Assembly (NCBI RefSeq): GCF_000300455.3
Contig: NZ_CP007215.2
Span: 3,348,001-3,412,000, forward strand
DNA from: Kosakonia sacchari SP1
Lineage (GTDB): Bacteria > Pseudomonadota > Gammaproteobacteria > Enterobacterales > Enterobacteriaceae
Length of the DNA stretch: 64,000 bases
Reading direction: 5' to 3'
Below, in pieces: positions 59,416-64,000 of the stretch. The notes below the pieces were generated by a model. It had not been told where the DNA came from and ran no database searches. It saw only the letters and a program-made list of their open reading frames with translations. The position numbers were made by a program, and so were the translations under genes. The first letter of the stretch is position 1. Each line of letters starts with the position of its first letter.

Positions 59416-61464
59416 ATGAGTCGTAAACAACTGGCGCTTTTCGAACCGAATCTTGTTCGCCAGGCGCTGATGGATTCCGTGACCAAGTTAAGCCCGCATG
59501 TACAGTGGCGTAACCCGGTAATGTTTATTGTCTGGATTGGCAGCGTGTTAACCACCCTGCTGGCGCTGGCAATGGCGACCGGTCATCTCGACGGCAGTGC
59601 GTGGTTCACTGGCGCTATCAGCGTGTGGCTGTGGGTGACGGTTCTGTTTGCCAACTTCGCCGAAGCGCTGGCCGAAGGCCGCAGTAAAGCGCAGGCCAAT
59701 AGCCTGAAAGGGGTGAAAAAGACCGCGTTTGCCCGCAAACTTCGTGCCCCGCAGCATGACGCGCAAATCGACCACATTCCGGCGGAAGATCTGCGCAAAG
59801 GCGACATCGTACTGGTGGAAGCAGGCGACATTATCCCCTGCGATGGCGAAGTGATCGAAGGCGGCGCGTCGGTGGATGAGAGCGCGATCACCGGGGAGTC
59901 CGCACCGGTGATTCGTGAGTCCGGCGGCGATTTCGCCTCGGTAACCGGCGGTACACGCATTCTCTCTGACTGGCTGGTGATCCAGTGCAACGTTAACCCT
60001 GGCGAAACTTTCCTTGATCGTATGATCGCGATGGTCGAAGGCGCGCAGCGGCGTAAAACGCCGAACGAAATCGCGCTGACCATTTTGCTGGTGGCGCTGA
60101 CGATTGTGTTCCTGCTGGCAACGGCAACGCTGTGGCCCTTCTCCGTGTATGGCGGTACGCCGGTGAGTGTCACCGTACTGGTTGCCCTGCTGGTGTGTCT
60201 CATTCCAACTACTATCGGCGGGCTGCTTTCCGCGATTGGTGTCGCGGGGATGAGCCGGATGCTGGGCGCAAACGTCATTGCCACCAGCGGTCGCGCGGTG
60301 GAAGCGGCGGGCGATGTCGATGTGTTATTGCTGGATAAGACCGGCACCATCACGCTGGGTAACCGCCAGGCGTCGGACTTCCTGCCCGCCCAGGGCGTGG
60401 ATGAAAAAACGCTGGCCAATGCCGCACAGCTCTCCTCGCTGGCCGATGAAACGCCGGAAGGCCGCAGCATTGTTATTCTGGCGAAACAGCGCTTTAACCT
60501 GCGCGAACGCGACATGCAGAGCCTGCAAGCGACCTTTGTGCCGTTCACCGCGCAAACCCGGATGAGCGGGATTAACGTGCAGGATCGGATGATCCGCAAA
60601 GGTTCCGTCGATGCCATTCGCCGCCATATCGAAGCGAATGGCGGTCAGTTCCCGGCTGATGTCGAAGCGCTGGTCGAACGCGTGGCGCGCCAGGGGGCAA
60701 CACCACTGGTGGTGGCCGAAGGGGCAAAAGTGCTGGGCGTGATCGCGCTGAAAGATATCGTCAAAGGTGGCATCAAAGAGCGTTTTGCCCAGTTACGCAA
60801 AATGGGTATTAAAACGGTGATGATCACCGGTGATAACCGCCTGACCGCCGCCGCGATTGCCGCCGAAGCGGGTGTCGACGATTTTCTGGCCGAAGCGACC
60901 CCGGAAGCCAAACTGGCGCTGATCCGCCAGTATCAGGCAGAAGGCCGGCTGGTGGCGATGACCGGCGATGGCACCAATGACGCCCCCGCGCTGGCGCAGG
61001 CGGATGTGGCGGTCGCGATGAACTCTGGTACGCAGGCGGCGAAAGAAGCGGGCAACATGGTGGATTTGGATTCCAACCCCACCAAGCTGATTGAAGTAGT
61101 GCATATCGGCAAACAGATGCTGATGACGCGTGGCTCGCTGACCACCTTCAGTATCGCTAACGATGTGGCGAAGTACTTCGCCATTATCCCGGCGGCGTTT
61201 GCGGCAACCTATCCGCAACTGAATATGCTCAACGTGATGCACCTGCACTCCCCGGCGTCGGCCATTTTGAGCGCCGTTATTTTTAACGCGCTGGTGATTG
61301 TGTTTCTGATCCCACTGGCATTGAAAGGGGTGAGCTACAAACCGCTGACCGCTTCTGCCATGCTGCGTCGCAACTTGTGGATCTACGGGCTGGGCGGTTT
61401 GATCGTGCCGTTTATTGGCATCAAAGCGATCGACCTTATTCTCACGTTATTCGGCCTGGTGTAA
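59416..61464 (+). CDS. kdpB: KdpB, P-type ATPase subunit of the Kdp pump
   Basis: KdpB hydrolyses ATP to drive K+ uptake. The phosphorylation motif DKTGTIT is near residue 307, with TGES in the actuator domain ([10 protein letters not shown] near 159) that contains the regulatory serine, and the hinge [21 protein letters not shown] near residue 514. At 682 residues it has the K-12 length. The ATG at 59416 follows kdpA by 20 bases. Confidence 0.99.
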   Translation: MSRKQLALFEPNLVRQALMDSVTKLSPHVQWRNPVMFIVWIGSVLTTLLALAMATGHLDGSAWFTGAISVWLWVTVLFANFAEALAEGRSKAQANSLKGVKKTAFARKLRAPQHDAQIDHIPAEDLRKGDIVLVEAGDIIPCDGEVIEGGASVDESAITGESAPVIRESGGDFASVTGGTRILSDWLVIQCNVNPGETFLDRMIAMVEGAQRRKTPNEIALTILLVALTIVFLLATATLWPFSVYGGTPVSVTVLVALLVCLIPTTIGGLLSAIGVAGMSRMLGANVIATSGRAVEAAGDVDVLLLDKTGTITLGNRQASDFLPAQGVDEKTLANAAQLSSLADETPEGRSIVILAKQRFNLRERDMQSLQATFVPFTAQTRMSGINVQDRMIRKGSVDAIRRHIEANGGQFPADVEALVERVARQGATPLVVAEGAKVLGVIALKDIVKGGIKERFAQLRKMGIKTVMITGDNRLTAAAIAAEAGVDDFLAEATPEAKLALIRQYQAEGRLVAMTGDGTNDAPALAQADVAVAMNSGTQAAKEAGNMVDLDSNPTKLIEVVHIGKQMLMTRGSLTTFSIANDVAKYFAIIPAAFAATYPQLNMLNVMHLHSPASAILSAVIFNALVIVFLIPLALKGVSYKPLTASAMLRRNLWIYGLGGLIVPFIGIKAIDLILTLFGLV

Positions 61465-61477
61465 GAGGAAGATAAAA

Positions 61478-62053
61478 ATGGCTTTATTACGTCCAGCATT
61501 TCTGCTTTTGATACTCTTTACCCTAATTACTGGCGGGCTGTATCCGCTACTGACCACCGCGCTAGGGCAATGGTGGTTTCACTATCAGGCCAATGGCTCA
61601 CTTATTCGTGAAGGCGACAACGTGCGTGGCTCTCGCCTGTTAGGCCAGGATTTTACCCAGCCGGGATATTTTCATGGTCGCCCTTCCGCCACGGCGGACG
61701 CGCCTTATAATCCTATGGCGTCCGGCGGCAGTAACCTGGCGGGTAGCAACCCGGAGCTGGATAAAGAAGTGGCGCAGCGCGTCGCGCAACTGCGGGCCGA
61801 TAACCCGCAAGCGGATACGCATGTTCCGGTAGAACTCATTACCACCTCGGCCAGCGGCCTTGACGGGCAGTTATCTCCGCAGACCGCTGAATGGCAGATC
61901 CCACGGGTGGCGCAGGCGCGTAACCTGCCGGTGCAGGTGGTGGCGAAGCTGGTGGCGGAGCATACCTCAACGCCGCTGGTGAATTTTATCGGCCAGCCGG
62001 TGGTGAATGTGGTGGACCTTAATCTGGCGCTGGATGCGCTCAAGGACAAATAA
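61478..62053 (+). CDS. kdpC: KdpC, accessory subunit of the Kdp pump
   Basis: KdpC has one N-terminal membrane helix ([18 protein letters not shown]) and a periplasmic domain; it is thought to act as a catalytic chaperone raising ATP affinity. Conserved parts are [42 protein letters not shown] and [10 protein letters not shown]. It has 191 residues, AGAGGA upstream, and lies 13 bases after kdpB. Confidence 0.98.
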   Translation: MALLRPAFLLLILFTLITGGLYPLLTTALGQWWFHYQANGSLIREGDNVRGSRLLGQDFTQPGYFHGRPSATADAPYNPMASGGSNLAGSNPELDKEVAQRVAQLRADNPQADTHVPVELITTSASGLDGQLSPQTAEWQIPRVAQARNLPVQVVAKLVAEHTSTPLVNFIGQPVVNVVDLNLALDALKDK

Positions 62054-62056
62054 AGC

Positions 62057-64000
62057 ATGACTGATGAGCCTTTGCGCCCCAATCCCGACCGCCTGCTGGA
62101 GCATGCCGCCACCGCGCACCGGGGCAAGCTGAAAGTCTTTTTTGGTGCCTGCGCCGGGGTGGGGAAAACCTTTGCGATGCTGCAGGAAGCACAGCGGCTG
62201 CGAGCGCAAGGGCTGGATATTCTGATTGGCGTAGTGGAAACCCACGGTCGAAAAGAGACTGCCGCATTGCTGGAGGGGCTGGCAACGCAGCCCGCCCGGC
62301 GTATTCATCATCGCGGACGCTTAATTCAGGAGTTTGATCTGGACGCCGCCCTTGCGCGGCGTCCGGCGCTTATTTTGATGGACGAACTGGCGCACAGTAA
62401 CGCGCCCGGCTCGCGCCACCCGAAACGCTGGCAGGATGTCGAAGAGCTGCTGGAGGCGGGAATTGATGTTTTTACCACCGTCAACGTTCAGCACCTTGAA
62501 AGCCTGAACGATGTGGTCAGCGGCGTGACCGGCATTCAGGTGCGCGAAACGGTGCCGGACCCTTTCTTTGACAGCGCCGATGAAGTGGTGCTGGTGGATT
62601 TACCGCCGGATGACCTGCGCCAGCGTCTGCACGAAGGCAAAGTCTATATTGGCGGTCAGGCGGAACGCGCGATTGAACACTTCTTTCGAAAAGGCAACCT
62701 GATTGCCCTGCGCGAACTGGCGCTGCGCCGCACAGCCGATCGCGTGGATGACCAAATGCGCGCCTGGCGCGACCGCCAGGGCGAAGAAAAAGTCTGGCAC
62801 ACGCGCGATGCGATTTTGCTTTGTGTCGGACACGGTGCCGGCAATGAGAAGCTGATCCGCACTGCCGCACGCCTGGCAGCAAAGCTCGGCAGCGCCTGGC
62901 ATGCGGTGTATGTCGAAACCCCAACGTTGCATAAGCTACCGGAACCGCAGCGGCGGGCGATTTTAAGTTCGCTGCGTCTGGCGCAGGAGCTGGGCGCAGA
63001 AACCGCCACCCTTTCCGATCCGGCGGAAGACCGCGCCATTTTGCGTTACGCGCGCGAACATAATCTCGGCAAAATTCTGATTGGCAGACGCAACAAACAC
63101 CAGTGGTGGAGCCGGGAATCCTTTGCCGACAAGCTTGCCAGGCGCGCGCCGGATCTCGATCTGGTGATTATCGCGCTGGAAGATGCGCCAACTCCCCTGC
63201 CCGCCCGCGCCGGGGATGGGCGACCGTTTATGGATCGCTTTCGCGTGCAGCTTAAAGGCTGCGTTGTCGCGCTTGCGCTTTGCGCCGCCATTACGTTAAT
63301 TGCTATGCAGTGGCTGACGGCGTTTGATGCCGCCAACCTGGTGATGATCTATCTGCTTGGCGTGGTGCTGGTGGCGCTATTTTTTGGCCGCTGGCCCTCC
63401 GCTTTCGCCACGGTGATTAACGTTGTCAGTTTTGATCTCTTTTTTATCGCCCCGCGCGGTACGCTGGCGGTTTCCGATGTGCAATACCTGCTGACGTTTG
63501 GCGTAATGCTGACGGTAGGCCTGGTGATTGGTAACCTGACGGCGGGTGTTCGTTACCAGGCGCGGGTGGCGCGCTACCGGGAGCAGCGCACCCGCCATCT
63601 GTATGAGATGTCAAAAGCGCTGGCGGTTGGGCGTAGCAATCAGGATATCGCGGCGACCAGCGAAACCTTTATCCACTCTACTTTTAATGCGCGCAGCAAA
63701 CTGCTGCTGCCGGATAGCCACGGTCAGTTGGCGGCTGTGACGCAGACGCACGGTATGACGCCGTGGGATGACGCCATCGCCCGCTGGAGTTTTGATAAAG
63801 GCCAGCCGGCAGGCGCGGGCACCGATACGCTGCCCGGCGTGCCGTATCAAATTTTGCCGCTAAAAAGCGATCAAAAAACCCATGGCTTGTTGATTGTTGA
63901 ACCGGCGAATCTGCGTCAGTTAATGATCCCGGAGCAGCAACGCCTGCTGGAAACTTTCACCCTGCTGGTCGCCAGCGCGCTGGAGCGCCAGGCATTAGCC
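62057..64000 (+). CDS. kdpD: KdpD, potassium-responsive sensor histidine kinase (partial)
   Basis: KdpD senses low K+ and salt stress and phosphorylates KdpE to induce kdpFABC. The visible 648 codons cover the N-terminal KdpD domain with its Walker A GACAGVGKT at residue 30 and a UspA-like domain (about 250-370, starting DAILLCVGHGAG). The four-helix DUF4118 sensor (about 400-500) and most of the GAF domain follow. The kinase domain lies beyond the window. It starts 3 bases after kdpC. Confidence 0.97.
   Translation, partial: MTDEPLRPNPDRLLEHAATAHRGKLKVFFGACAGVGKTFAMLQEAQRLRAQGLDILIGVVETHGRKETAALLEGLATQPARRIHHRGRLIQEFDLDAALARRPALILMDELAHSNAPGSRHPKRWQDVEELLEAGIDVFTTVNVQHLESLNDVVSGVTGIQVRETVPDPFFDSADEVVLVDLPPDDLRQRLHEGKVYIGGQAERAIEHFFRKGNLIALRELALRRTADRVDDQMRAWRDRQGEEKVWHTRDAILLCVGHGAGNEKLIRTAARLAAKLGSAWHAVYVETPTLHKLPEPQRRAILSSLRLAQELGAETATLSDPAEDRAILRYAREHNLGKILIGRRNKHQWWSRESFADKLARRAPDLDLVIIALEDAPTPLPARAGDGRPFMDRFRVQLKGCVVALALCAAITLIAMQWLTAFDAANLVMIYLLGVVLVALFFGRWPSAFATVINVVSFDLFFIAPRGTLAVSDVQYLLTFGVMLTVGLVIGNLTAGVRYQARVARYREQRTRHLYEMSKALAVGRSNQDIAATSETFIHSTFNARSKLLLPDSHGQLAAVTQTHGMTPWDDAIARWSFDKGQPAGAGTDTLPGVPYQILPLKSDQKTHGLLIVEPANLRQLMIPEQQRLLETFTLLVASALERQALA

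Noticed and set aside
62057-64000. Treating kdpD as truncated
   Set aside because: The frame is open at the last base of the window; the gene is cut by the window edge, not broken.

Overview
The window is chromosomal DNA from a member of the Enterobacteriaceae. Nearly every gene matches an Escherichia coli K-12 gene in sequence and length, and gene order follows the K-12 kdp to bio segment read in reverse. Protein divergence and the non-K-12 insertions fit the Kosakonia/Enterobacter/Klebsiella group better than Escherichia; that genus-level placement is inference. The replicon looks like a housekeeping core with small accessory changes at a few breakpoints. I saw no prophage, insertion sequence, CRISPR array or large island.

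Layout from left to right. (1) 1-6 kb: a divergent LivF/UrtE-type ABC ATPase runs head-on into bioD, where K-12 has uvrB beyond bioD. The biotin cluster bioBFCD and the divergent bioA share a BirA operator. (2) 6-15 kb: ybhB, an apparently unoccupied phage lambda attB core, ybhC, pgl, ybhA, then molybdate uptake and control (modABC with acrZ upstream, and divergent modE-modF). (3) 15-17 kb: a two-gene insertion, a DUF2167 membrane protein plus an M50-type site-2 protease, between modF and gal. (4) 17-27 kb: galETKM with both Gal operators, gpmA with a Fur box, aroG with a TyrR box, ybgS, zitB, and nadA-pnuC with a NadR box. (5) 27.2-28.1 kb: a tRNA operon with four Lys(TTT) genes and one Val(TAC) gene, plus two decayed tRNA-tail repeats. 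(6) 28-37.7 kb: the Tol-Pal envelope operon (ybgC-tolQRAB-pal-cpoB) and cytochrome bd-I (cydABX-ybgE). (7) 37.7-39.5 kb: an MFS exporter and a divergent HxlR-family regulator, where K-12 carries mngRAB. (8) 39.5-51.3 kb: the TCA block sdhCDAB-sucABCD, a likely SdhX-type 3' UTR sRNA, and divergent gltA. The sdhB-sucA gap holds a long palindromic repeat and REP elements. (9) 51.3-57 kb: phr-ybgI-pxpBCA-nei (5-oxoproline recycling and DNA repair), a decayed ybgA-like remnant, and ybfA. (10) 57.5-64 kb: kdpFABC with its promoter and the first 648 codons of kdpD, cut by the window edge.

Most genes are textbook metabolism. The parts that deserve a second look are the bioD/ABC breakpoint, the DUF2167-M50 pair, the tRNA-tail repeats, the palindromic element before sucA, the lambda attB core, and the HxlR-MFS pair. 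I did not find a convincing, wholly new multi-gene system; the DUF2167-M50 pair is the nearest to an uncharacterised one.
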